DNA of 64,000 bases from Cristatella mucedo. Taxonomy: Eukaryota; Bryozoa; Phylactolaemata; Cristatellidae. Position numbers and translations under genes: made by a program. The stretch lies in contig WPIO01000005.1 of NCBI GenBank assembly GCA_009760855.2, positions 2,055,001-2,119,000 on the forward strand. The letters run 5' to 3'. This document shows positions 24,816 through 36,702 of the stretch, in pieces. The notes under the pieces were generated by a model. That model was not told where the DNA came from and did no database searches. It saw nothing but the letters and a program-made list of their open reading frames with translations. How positions within the stretch are numbered: position 1 is the stretch's first letter; every line of letters starts with the position of its first letter.

Positions 24816-25792
24816 TTGCGGTGGCCCTTGTGGCGGCACGGGTGGATAGCTGCGACGATCGTAATAGCCATCTGCAGCTCAACCCTGTAGGGAAAGGGAG
24901 ACGCAGGTTGCCAGCGCCCAATAGCGAATGAAGTCGCGCGATTTCGCGTCCGCGCTTATTATTTTAAGACTGCGGCCCGCCGACCATACGAACTGACCAC
25001 AATCTGGTGTAGGCGTCGCGGCGTAATGGTCACGGGCGGTGCGCGATCCAGAATCTCCGGGAGCGTAGTGCTGTCCCGCCGCAGAACAGATGCGTTCGCG
25101 ATGGGTAGCTGATTTCTGCGGCGGCCCGGTTCAGCCTTGAGGCTTCGCGTTAATGTTCGTCAGAGGCATCGCCCTGCCGCAGGTCGCCCGCCAGCTGTTG
25201 CGGTGGGAAACGACTCGCCGCGGTCGGCTCCTGTTGCTGCTCATCGCTGTCACGAGCGCCATTTAGTCGTCTTCAGGATTGAACTTGCGGAGCTAGAATG
25301 TTCTTCGAACATCGCGAGGCACGCCACGGCGGAAATCGTCGCCTCGGCGATCTTGCTGTCGGGCGAAGCCTGGGAGCGCGGGGCAGCGGTAGCCGTTCGC
25401 CACCGCCCGCTAGCGGCGCTGCCGCTGCGGCCGCTCGGCGCGGAAAGCGTCTGCGGGCGGCGGCGCAATTCAAGTTAAGGGCAACTTGGCTGCGTTCGAG
25501 GGCTTTTATCAACGCGCGTTTTCATTGGTCAGCCTAAGCCGCGGATCATTCGGGCATGCTCAATTGCGCGCCGACCCGCCCGTCCGCGCCCGGCCGCGCC
25601 CGGCTGACCGTCTACGGCTGGCGGGTCGCGCTCGTCGGCGCCAGAGTCGTCGGCCGACTCGCCCGACGCAGGGAGTCCGGAAATGACCCAATTTTTAATG
25701 CCGGCGCGTCCGGCCGCCCCCGCCACTCCGTTCGAGACCGTCTGCCCAAACAACGGAAGACGGTGCCCGGCCGCAGGGTTAACCGTAAGCCC

Positions 25793-25795
<3 letters not shown>

Positions 25796-25841
<46 letters not shown>
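25796..25841. repeat. (GA)n microsatellite
   Basis: Uninterrupted GA dinucleotides within the GC-rich promoter region. GAGA-type tracts can bind GAGA/CLAMP-like factors in some animals; whether that applies here is inference. Confidence 0.95.
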
Positions 25842-25842
<1 letters not shown>

Positions 25843-26330
25843 GAGCGAGTCTCAGCGCACGAGCAGGGCGAACGGGGGCGAACGGGGGCGACGCTCGGGC
25901 ACCGCTGACCGAAAGATCCGACGGGCTCGCGCGGTCGTAGCGCGGCCCTGCGGCTTGGGCGGGCGGGCACGCCGTGCGCGTTCTCGCGGAGCCTGCCTGC
26001 GCGCATAGTTAATGTCTCTGCGGCTACGCGCTGATCAATTGATCGCGTTGTCAGCGCCTTTCCAGCGAGGAAGCCAACGCAAGCACGCACCGCCAGCCCG
26101 ATTTACGAGATCCGTACGTACTGGCGGCGCGGGCTAGGCTGTCTCTCTCTCTCTGTGCGCCCTTTCTAGCTCGATGCACCCATCTGCCTCTATATCTCGC
26201 TCGCGGCGCTCTCCCTCTTCCGCCGTTACTTGCCGGCAACTGGCAATGCGGCACGCGGTCGCGAACCGGCGAGCGACCAAGGCGGCAGCAGCACCGAGCC
26301 GCCTCCGCGGTACCTGGGTAGGCGCGCAAG

Positions 26331-26338
26331 TGACGTCA
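26331..26338. promoter_or_regulatory. Perfect cAMP-response element (CRE)
   Basis: TGACGTCA, the palindromic CREB/ATF site, 168 bp upstream of the PPP2R2 start codon and inside the CpG-rich region. Confidence 0.6.
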
Positions 26339-26505
26339 CGCACTCGTTACCCTCCGGAGGCGCCATTTTGACTTTCGGGCCATAGGGCTGCCTTTGGATG
26401 ACATCCCTAAACATCCAGCTCACCGCTAGCAATCTCTCGTAGCGGCGTAAGTGTATAGATCTGAGAACTGTGTACTCACATTTTGGAAGCTGGTCTCGTG
26501 GGAAA

Positions 26506-29500
26506 ATGGCAGGTAGGTGAGCCAGGGTGCTGTGAAGCGCATCAGTGTCCGTTCATTAGGCCGCCCACTTCGTATAGACCTAATGATTCTTGCGCTCTTT
26601 GGTTTCAGGCAGCGGCAATGACATCCAATGGTGCTTTGCACAAGTTAAGGGAACCACAGAGGAGGATGTTACAGAAGGTAGGCGTTAGAAGATCTATTCT
26701 TGAACCTGGTGGTGGTCGTGGTCGTGGGAATGCCGCCGGTATACCCATGTGCAACTTGCGATTAGATTAACCGCTTGCCCGTTGCCGCGAGCGGTCACTT
26801 TTTGTGCAAAGCGGCGCTATGTGCTTCAGTAGCTTCGCCGCTCCATGCGTAGACTAGCTACAGGCTGCGTTAGACCCTCAAGCGTTAATTGTTCGCGCCA
26901 GCGTAATTCGTCGCCGGCCGTTGATTATTTGCGGCGCCGCGATGGATTAGCAACAACGCGTGCACACTTTTATCCTGTAGCTTTCCTTTATTTCTGTAGC
27001 CGACATAATATCATGCGTCGAGTTTAATCACAGCGGGGAGCTTTTGGCGACGGGAGACAAAGGCGGACGGATTGTGATATTCCAGCAGGAGCAGACGGTG
27101 AGAACAGCCGGCGGTGCGACTTCGACGGCCGTTTGTCACTTTGCCGGTGCCCGATTTACCTTATGGCTGTTGCTCGTCCACTGTGTGCGCGCTTTACCTG
27201 ATTTTCCCTGCAAACCCCATGCGATAGCCGGGCATCTGTACAGTCCAGTACACTATCTGGCTAACGGAAGTAGCTGCACGTGCACCTTCTCGCATTGCCT
27301 CCAGAAATCCTGCGAGAGGCTCCATTGCTGTGTTCCCTTAACGCCGTATTGCAGTACCGCAAGTGTGTGGACCATCTTAACGATAGCTTTGAGATGTCAT
27401 GGTAGCCGGCCCCGAGTGGGAGGAGACGTGCCAACGGAGGCACAGTCACGGGCCAATGCACAAACTCTCGGTCCGCTGGGCAGGATTGACTGGTCAGCAA
27501 GAACATGGCTCTGCATTGCTCCAGCTCTGGGCTGCTCCAGCTTTCAGTGGAACACATAGAGACTGCTGCTGACGCCCGGTCGTCAGTGCCGTCCTGCGGC
27601 ATATGTGGAGGCTGCACGTGTCGTGCTGCTCTGGCTGAGGACCTTTGGTCCAGCTGGGCCCACCTAGAAGTCAAGCTGAGATTTGAAGTCACATTGGGCG
27701 GATGCCTGCCTCGCTGCTGGCCGTGCCTGGCCAAGCAGATGCCGGCCGGCCATGCCCGAAGTACCAAATAGGCTTGCGGCTGGTTTTTACAGTTGCCACC
27801 AGTAGGACTGCTCTCCCCTTCATCCCTCTTCCCTCTCTCTCCTCTCCGACAGGAGTGGAGAGGGGCCTCAAGGCAGCCTTCACCGCTGCAGTTGATTCTC
27901 AGCACAAAGTTTGAGGTCTTCTGAGACGCTTTGATGCAGTTTGAGCATCTTTGCGTTTCCATATCTGTGTGGTCACATCACTATCCCGCCCCTCCCTCCC
28001 TTTCACCCAGGCAGAGTGGCAGCAAGCTGCTGCCTCTGCTGCCCGTGCCGCCGTGCATCGGCCACTCTCTTCCGTCTGCGAGGGGGCTATGCACAAACCA
28101 CCAACTGACACCTAGTGTTGTAAACTGGCGTTCAGTCTGTACAACTTGTTGTAGTAGCTCCCCGGCGTTTTTGCCACGCGTAGCAGCAGCTGATTCGACA
28201 CCGACCGACTGTGCGCCCTCGCCTGTGCTATGCTTAGGCTTTTCTACTTGGTTCGAATGAGTATGCATTGTCGTCCACACAGCATGCATTCCTGACTTAG
28301 ATAAACGATTGATCTGGCAACTGACTGTAGAAGGATGCAAGTAGAAGACCCGCCACTAAGGATATGTTTTTTAAAGTAAGTTATGCAGGGCTGCTGAAAA
28401 CCTTATATCTCCGAAGGACCACGGTAGCTTTTGGATTCATAGGGGCAGTATTCTACATTGGCTGGTTGATGAACTTGAAGATAAGGTCACTAGTGGCAAG
28501 TTTAAATGTGAGCGTTGAGGTTAAGGGGAGGAAAGGGCATGGGGAGTCCAGCAGGGATGATTCTTTTAGGGTGGACTTTTCTATATTACCTCTTGCTGAC
28601 AAAAAACGCTAGAATAACGATCTGCTGAATCGCTGTAAGGAGAGCTGATTAAAGTGCTGACTCGGACCAAATGCTACTAAGAAATTCGAAAACCTATCCC
28701 TCAAAGTGGGCCCGGGTCAGCATATCTTCTTTAGCATTGGCACAAAATCTGGTTCTATTCCAAAGTGACTTTGCACCAGATGACATCACCTCCACAGTTA
28801 AGTCTGCCTTCTTTCAGCTAAGTAATATTGCAATACATTGAAACTGATCCGTGCATTTGTGACATCCCGTCTTTCCTTCAGGAACTGACTACTTGCAGGT
28901 CTTCCAGCCCATGCAAGAAGTGCTTACAGTTGGTGCAAATCTTTGCTGCCAGACTTTTCTGTCGTGAATGCCACAGTTGCCATACAACACCGGTTCTTGG
29001 CGACCTGCACTGGCACATTCAAGCAGCCGCTTCGACTTCGAGGTTTTGTCACTCACTTTGAGGTCCCTTCATTCTCTTACTCAAGATTATATATCAGAAC
29101 TACTTCCCAATCAGGCCAGGCATCGTACCACCACTCTTCTTAGCTGTGCGTATAATCCACCTCAAATCCTTTGGGGGGGGGGGTCTTGATCTCACTGCCG
29201 ACTGGCAGTGCTACATTTCCCTGACATGAACGTCTTTCAGCCTTTGCTGGGTCCTGTTGAAAGTCCTTAGTGTGGTTATGGGTGCTGACACTGCATGTCA
29301 TCAATAACTAATTAAAATGTGGTCCTGGTTTTTTCAGATGGAGTAAGTGGCTCACATGTAACGACCAAGGTTGTTGGCTCGAATCCTGTCTCATTTACAA
29401 GCTCCTGGATAGATGGTACACTCTCTGGGGGCGCTATGCAAAGGAATTGTATATATGCTTCATTTAAGCTCATGTATTCGTTGGCGACAAGCTTTAGCTC

Positions 29501-32500
29501 TGCAGGTCCTAGGCTGTGGAACTCGATTCCACAATCCTTATAAAACGACAACTACTCTCCTGCTGCCGACTCATCCTTTTCAGCGGTCCTGAGCTGCTAC
29601 TTCCAAGCTACTCACTACCTCAACTGCTCTCCTGACTCGGCCATGCTTCCCACTTTCTCTTTGTTGTGTGAGATGAAGTCTGTTGGCTACCGAATGCGTA
29701 CCGAAAGCCGCTTAGGCTGCGAGTGTGCAACACAAAACTCTCCTGTGTAACACCCACATAGTCTTTTTGGCTTTGTGGAGTTACAAACGGAGGTACATTA
29801 CATTATGTGTAGTGCTTAGAAAAGAATTTAGTTCTCTTGTATTGCTATATAAATGCCTTATTAGTAGTAGTATTGTTATGGTCTTTTGTAATCCTTTTTT
29901 GCCGTCCAATGGAGGCTGGTGTATGCTTGCTTGATCTTGTTCTTAGCAGTCCTAGTTAGCATCCTGTCTGCATAAAACAATGGCAATCTTAGCATGAGCT
30001 TAGTCAGGGGACCGTGATCGGCCTGTTTTATTGTAGCATTCCATCAGTGAGGTCAAGATCAAGATTTTGTCAGAGGGGTTCAAGGAAAATGTTTTTGTAT
30101 GGATGGCCTTGATTTCAAGGGCCATATGGGAGAATGAATCAGTCAATTGACGTAATTCGTCACGTACGGGTTCTGTTTGGTCGTGGAAATCAAAGTTATA
30201 TCACCCATTTTGAGGAAATGATGATTTCTAGATCAGAATAGTAATGGAGTAAAAATCTGAAATAAAAGAACGACTTGGTACAGGGGGAACTGTGTGACTG
30301 CCCCCCATTTGCTGCTTGCTGTTGAATGGGCTCTAGCTGAGAGATTCGTAGATTGCTTCTAAGGGACTGCAAATGGTTTGAAAGAGAGGGACCTACAGGA
30401 GGCAATGGCTACGTCGCCACCATCTTTTCATCGACCTCAGGGTAGTAATGAAGGAAAGGAAGAGATTCCTGTCGGACTGTTCTTGCTGACGGTAGGGCAA
30501 TTAGCTGATTTCAGCCATGGTCTAGTTCAGTCTTGCAAACAGGTTAAGGGCATTGCCAAAACTCATGTTGCATTTTATTAAGGTTTTTATTGCACACATT
30601 GAGCACACATTTCATAGGCACAGTTCACTGGCACCGTTATAGCCTGCCTGATGACCAGTAAGCGAGAGTGATTCCCTGCCCTGCTTGAGGGGGAGCGTGA
30701 TGGTGGGCTCGAGATGATGCCGAAAGTTCTGGAGGTGTGCGCCCCCTCCCCCTTGCTTTGTCTGGGCTTCCCGTGGAAGATTCATGAACCCTGACAGAAG
30801 CGTCCGGGGCTGTAGCCACTTCCGACAGGCCTGCAGATGCAGAATCGAGGGGTGCTGGAGCACTGGCCAAAACTGATCGGCATCGCAGGCTAGTGGTCAT
30901 TCGAGCTGCAGAAGGCAAACATTAAGATGTCCATGAGGAGGTTACATCTTACATGCAATGGTAAAAAAAATGCAAGTAAGCAAGGTTCACGGTGACCTTA
31001 TTCGCAGTGACTGCCGAAATTTAGTTGGATTTATCCCACCCATGGATAGCCATGGGCTTTTATTGTGCAATTCAAAGGCGAAAGGAATGGTGGCCTGACA
31101 GCTGCTGAGTTGAACCTGCTTCTGCTGAGGATGTAGTCCAGTGGTTCCCAACCTTCCTAATACCTCGACCCTTTAATCGAGTTCCTCACGTTGTGGCGAC
31201 CCCTAACCATAAAATTGTGTGCAAAATGTGGAAATGCATGGTCCACTGTTACATACAGCCAGTCGACTAGCAGTATTCGCTACAGCTGTAACCTGGAATG
31301 AAACTCGGGGCTAAAGGGTTGCTAATAGCTCGGTCACTGACTCAGACGAGCGAGCGCTCCACGTGGTTTCGTGCTTGTGTGTGGCCGACCAAGCACGAGC
31401 GGTGCCGTATTTGCGTGCATGCAGGCCATGCCTTCTGCTCTGCAGCATCATCTGCGTGCTTTGTGCGGCTGCAGTTTCGAGTTGTACAAGCAGTGCTCCT
31501 GTCAGGCTGAGCACTCGCCCACCCTAGATCTTGCAGATTGCAGCCTGCTAAGCAAGTTCTGCTCTGCTAAGCCATTGGCCATCGAGCTTCGGGGTTGTGT
31601 CGCTTCTATACAAACGTATTATATATTTGTTCTCTCGTCTCATTTCCCTGCTTCACTTCTTCCATCTCTCTAGTCTCTTATTTTCTCCCATTACCTCTCC
31701 ATCATCTCTGTCTGTCTGTCTGTGTCGGCCGCTCTGTCTGTCTCTCTGTTTGTCTATCTATCTCCTACCGGCTCTCTACCTGGGTCTTGCGGCACGACTG
31801 AGTGATGGCACCCATCTGAACCTCTATTGGCCAAGCCTCCCACAGCACCACTTTTTGCTGGCTTACCTTCATTGCCTCGGACATGCGCTTGCCTTTCATC
31901 TTTACCAGGTGGTACCTGGCTCCATGATCCTGGCTTCGATTGATGTTTGGCGATCCCACGGCTAGTCATGATTTGGAGCTTTCTGCTTATCCTGCAGCAA
32001 AATCACGAAAGCGTCCATTGCAGCTGGCATCTCTAATTGAGCAGCTGTGAAGACCTGTGTATGGTCTAATCTCGTGATTGTGCTCAGGTTGTCGGCACAC
32101 TTAATGTAGAGCAGTGTGTGCCGGCAATTTGCCATTGTACGGTCGGTCGCTGCTGGGATGGCCACATTGACACTGCTCTCTCTGCCTCTTGGCCTCTTGT
32201 CGTGCCTTGCTCGTTGGGGCTGCTGTCTTGATTGTCTTTATGCAATGACTCGTGACCAGTCAGCATCACTGTTATGGGGAGCCTGCCTGTGCATCCCTTG
32301 CTTGTCTGCATGAGTGTGTACATACTGCAGCTGGCCGCGGCAAAGTGTTGCATCTCGTGCAGCCAGGCCCCTGCCAGCAATCGTTCACTGAAAATATGGC
32401 ATAGTCGCCTCCCTGTGTCCCCTAGGTGCCGTTTTACCGAAGCTAACCATGATTATTGAGTGACCGTCGGCTTTCTACCTTTTGCGTACTGGCTGTATCG

Positions 32501-35500
32501 GTGTAGACGGTGCTCTACTTTTCTCGAGTGTGCATGACTGTTCGTGGGTAGCTGCAGCAGTGTCGACATCTACCTGGGCGACACGTCATTTAACTGTCAC
32601 CCGTGTGCGCGGGTAGGGTAGTGTCGCGCAGACACAGCATTGACGTCGGACCGAGCCGCGCACGTGCTGTCTGTAGCAAACCTGTCAGCCGTGTTGCTGT
32701 TCTGCTGGGGGCAGCAGCATCTGTTGCACTTCGATTGGTTGGCCTCACTGTGCATGCGAGTGTAGCCCTCCCCCCACGCATGCATGCGTGCATGCTAGCG
32801 GCTGAGAGCCTGCTGAGCGTGCCTGGTCGATCTGCAGCAGGCTGCTTGCAGCTCTCAGCAGCCGAGTGTTGATAGTCGGCTGCTTCTCGGTGCTCAGGTG
32901 TCGCCAATATGTGTGGTGCGTGATCGCTCGCTGTTGGCGCCATGTGCAGGGCGCCAAGGAGTACAACGTGTACAGCACATTTCAAAGCCACGAGCCCGAG
33001 TTCGACTACCTGAAGAGCTTGGAGATCGAGGAGAAAATTAACAAGATCAGGTGGCTGAAGCGTTCTAACCCGGCTCATTTCCTTCTTTCAACCAATGGTG
33101 AGCTGTGAGATAGTGAGTAAGCCGCGTTCGGACGAACGGCGGCCGAGGGGAATGCATGCATGCATCTAGTGAAGTCCGTGTGCTGGCTCCGTGTGCGGTG
33201 CTGCATTGCAGCTACGGTGTTAGGGTAGCTCGTGTGAGCATCGCTTTTGCTTTGTCTCAGTGTGCCCTCCTGCTGTCATGCTGTGCATAGTTTAATCAGT
33301 TTGACATCGTCTGGCAGCTGCAAAATGCACAGTAGTGTCAGTGCAAAGCTGCACATGGGTAGACTGCAGGATTGACTGACGTAGTTGTGCTGCCAAGTAC
33401 CAACCCCCCACCCCCGCAGCTGCCATCTCAGTTATTGCACTAAAGCGGTCCACTTCCAAGTGAGGGCCGAGATTGGGTCACGTGGCAAGCCACACAAGTG
33501 CTGTGGGCCCTTGCTGTTTCGTAAAACCAGGCGTAATGCCATAGAGATTCCCTTGCCGTTTGAATTTGCTGAGTTCATAAGGGACTCGCTCTTGGTTTTT
33601 GGCCAGTGGCCTTTACCCTCGGTGCGCTTCTTAGCGGCAGCCGTGCAGTTTAAGCATTAGTTCGAGTGATTGCAGGCAACAGGAGGCAGGAATTTTGAAA
33701 GGACGACGGGAATTTCGAAAAAAAATGGGATCTGCAATTCCGAGCCTTATTATTGCCTGGTCGCACTAGAAGCATCGAGTATCGAGTGTGTGTTCATCTG
33801 CTGTGGTGCAGCTCGGGCCGAGCACTACAGCGAGCCCATCCTCGTCTCGAGCTCTCCTTTAGGCGGGGCATGTCAACTTGGGCGGGAGAGCATTATGCAT
33901 AAGGGAACCTCAGAACACTGCATACCGCCGGGCCTCGTCCCCGAGTGGCATGTCCACTTCTTGATTTGCCCTCATCAAAGTGTGTGCACCAATACTGGGT
34001 GTAGTGGCTAAGTGTTGACGTTGCATTGCAGATAAAACAATTAAGCTATGGAAAATCATGGAGCGCCATAAACGGCCAGAAGGCTACAACCTCAAAGACG
34101 TTCACGGACGCCCGCGTGAACCCTTAAGCCTCTCGTCGCTCGTGGTAAGGCCGCTGGCTGTCCGCTGCCGCCTTGACTCGTGACGCCATGTCCTCCACTC
34201 CGCCATGCTCGGTGCTGCTTAACGTGTGGACGATGTTTAGAAAACATTGCTGTTCTCAGATGCGGCAGTTGCATGTTAATGTATTGCCAAACAGCACTTT
34301 GCTGCTGCCGTCTGAGTTGCCGTTTGGCCGCGGTTCTTCTTTTTATTGCTTCGGCGAGATTGCACAAGCTCTTGGTCCGTGGTCTCAGGTTGTGCTCGAG
34401 AAAGGACCGGTTTTTCATCCCCTCACCCGCCCAGCGATTATTTTGACACAGCCTCTGGTACTTGATTGCTGCCTGTACTTAATTGAACGATACCAGCCCA
34501 GCTGCTGTTGCTGCTAATAGTGTCGAGATCCCCACCAGCCTGGTTAGGGAAGGTAGCTGTTTTGCATGATTGCCTGCATGTGTGGCTGTTTATATTGAGC
34601 TCGGAACAAGGCCGTTACTAAAAAATATAATAATAAGAATAATGCACTTGATAAAACGCGCTCAAAGAACTCAATCTCTTTCTAGGCGCTTTACATTTCC
34701 TGCAAAGGGAAACGCGATTGAATGGTAATATCATGCTTGATAAACAACATGAATAACATGGTTAGGAGTGACATGCACATGGTCAGCATGGAAATGTGGT
34801 TAGTGGCAGCATGCACGGTGTCAGCACGCATAAGCACATCAAGGACGAATCACAGGGACCCACTAAATGCTGTCCTAAATAGGTGTGTTTTTAAGTTCTT
34901 TTTAATTGTGGTCAAGTCAGGGGATGTTCTGACGCAAGTCGGGAGTGTGTTCCAGGCTTTGGGAGCATACGAACTAAATGCACCGTCTCGAAAGGATTTT
35001 AGGTTTATACAAGGTAGTGGTAAACTGTCGGATTCCGAAAAGCAGTTGGTACGATGCTTGACCTAGTAGGGGAGTAGATCTGAGAGATAGGGTGGAGCCA
35101 AAGAATGAAGTGACCTATAAGTGAGCGACAAAACCTCGAAGTCGATCCGTTGCTTGACTGGTAGCCAGTGCAGGTCGGCGAGAAGTGGTGTGATGTGGCA
35201 ACTGCGATAACTAAACTCAACTAAAAATAAAAATAAAATTAGCTGATTCAACAGCCTCATTTGTATAGCAGCAGAAGAGCCCCAACGGCTACTTATCACT
35301 CCCACTTGCAGCTGGCAATAGAGGAGGATCGCCACTGCAGGATTCAAACCCATGACCTCGGTCATGAAGAGCAAGCACCTTACCCCCTGGGCTCTTATGG
35401 CCCTTAACAGGCTGCTAAGCACTGCCTTGAACACCATCGCCCAAGCTCGCACCTCTCGATATTAGAGTACTTCCACGGCCTAGGCTGCCGTTGCCGAAAT

Positions 35501-36268
35501 GTCACTTTTTGGAATTGGGAGTCGTCGGAGTCATTTTTTAATAGCATTATTGCTCAACTTACCAGTCGGTAAGCAAGTCTATCAAGTAATACTGTATCAA
35601 GGACTCGCGCTGCACTGTCCGAAATAGAAATAGATAAAAGGCAGATTCATTCCTTCCCTCCAGCTGTCGCTTCCAACCAATAAGGAACCTGCTACCAGCC
35701 GATCGATTGTTCTTCAGATTTGAGGTGGGAAGTTTCAAGCTAAACTCAAATTTTGTTGCCGGTGTGCTTGGAATGCTATTCCCCCACTGCATGTGTTGTG
35801 TGTTATTTTTGAGGGAAAGGTAGTGTGCGCGTGTGTAGGTGCATAGAAGCTCCTCGTTACCAACTCAAGCCTCATTGACAGCAAGAGTGCTAATGCTCTG
35901 CATCTAGATGCTAAAGGTGAGATTTGCCGCGCTGGTTTAGCCTAGTGGTTAAGGTGCTCGCCCCGACCAAGGTCAGGCCGAGGTCGTGGGCTCGAGCCCC
36001 CATGGCATATGCGAAGCGCCTGAATAGAGATTAAGTTCCCTTAGGGCGCTATACAAATGAATTATATATTCGGGCTAGTCACTTGTAGCTTAGGCTGGCA
36101 CCCGTGTCTTGCAGACTGTATGGTTTGCAAAGCCTACGGGATTTTGTAATTCCCTTCATTAGTCACAGCCTGCTGTTCGATTCGTTGGCAAGTACAAACA
36201 AGCCATGCCCGAGACGGCAAAGATATACATAGATGGTTTCCTTGAATTTATATCTTTGTATACCTTTA

Positions 36269-36333
<65 letters not shown>

Positions 36334-36651
36334 GTGTGTGCACTCGTCACACTTGTTAAAAATCAAGGCGGTGAATGCTGTTAACCGTAATCTCCCCCTT
36401 CACTTTAATTTCCCGCAGTATGGGACGGTTTTGGATGAGAATAAGATATATCAAAGATGGTTGCCTTGCTTTTCCTGCATACGGCAAGGAAGGCTGCTGC
36501 AAGCTGCCACACCTTTGGTGCGTGACACAGTTGGGGTTGGCAGCAGCAGCGAGAGAGCCTGGGTCAGTTTTTACTAAGCTGCATTGTGCCAGGCGGATGG
36601 CCCACCCTGTGTTGTGTAAGATGTGGCCACACACACGCACACACACGCACA

Positions 36652-36702
<51 letters not shown>

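Larger units (their letters stand above)
19502..24900. other. Intergenic region between PMS1 and the PPP2R2 promoter
   Basis: No convincing gene. The stretch 19,502-20,540 is probably PMS1 3' UTR and flank; no clear AATAAA was found near the stop. The rest is SINE-B, LINE-A and LINE-B copies plus one unidentified GC-rich block, listed individually. Confidence 0.7.
24900..26505 (+). promoter_or_regulatory. CpG-rich promoter region of PPP2R2
   Basis: Strongly GC- and CG-rich sequence leading into the ATG at 26,506. It holds an inverted CCAAT box (ATTGG, about 25,525), a (GA)n tract, and a perfect cAMP-response element TGACGTCA at 26,331-26,338. It also holds a YY1-like CGCCATTTTG at 26,361-26,370. 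No TATA box is evident. Many overlapping open frames here are by-products of high GC. A divergent transcript is possible but not supported. Confidence 0.65.

Noticed and set aside
25137-26008. Overlapping 100-150-codon ORFs in the CpG-rich promoter
   Set aside because: Arg/Ala/Pro-rich, open in several frames at once, interrupted by the GA microsatellite; typical of GC-rich non-coding DNA.
27261-27962. 233-codon open frame on the minus strand at the start of PPP2R2 intron 3
   Set aside because: No recognisable domain, no splice or poly(A) context, high local GC that lengthens chance frames, and equally open plus-strand frames over the same DNA.
35930-36010. tRNA gene at SINE-A/SINE-B heads
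   Set aside because: A and B boxes are present, but no cloverleaf with paired acceptor arms can be formed and each copy carries the same non-tRNA body and tail; these are SINEs.
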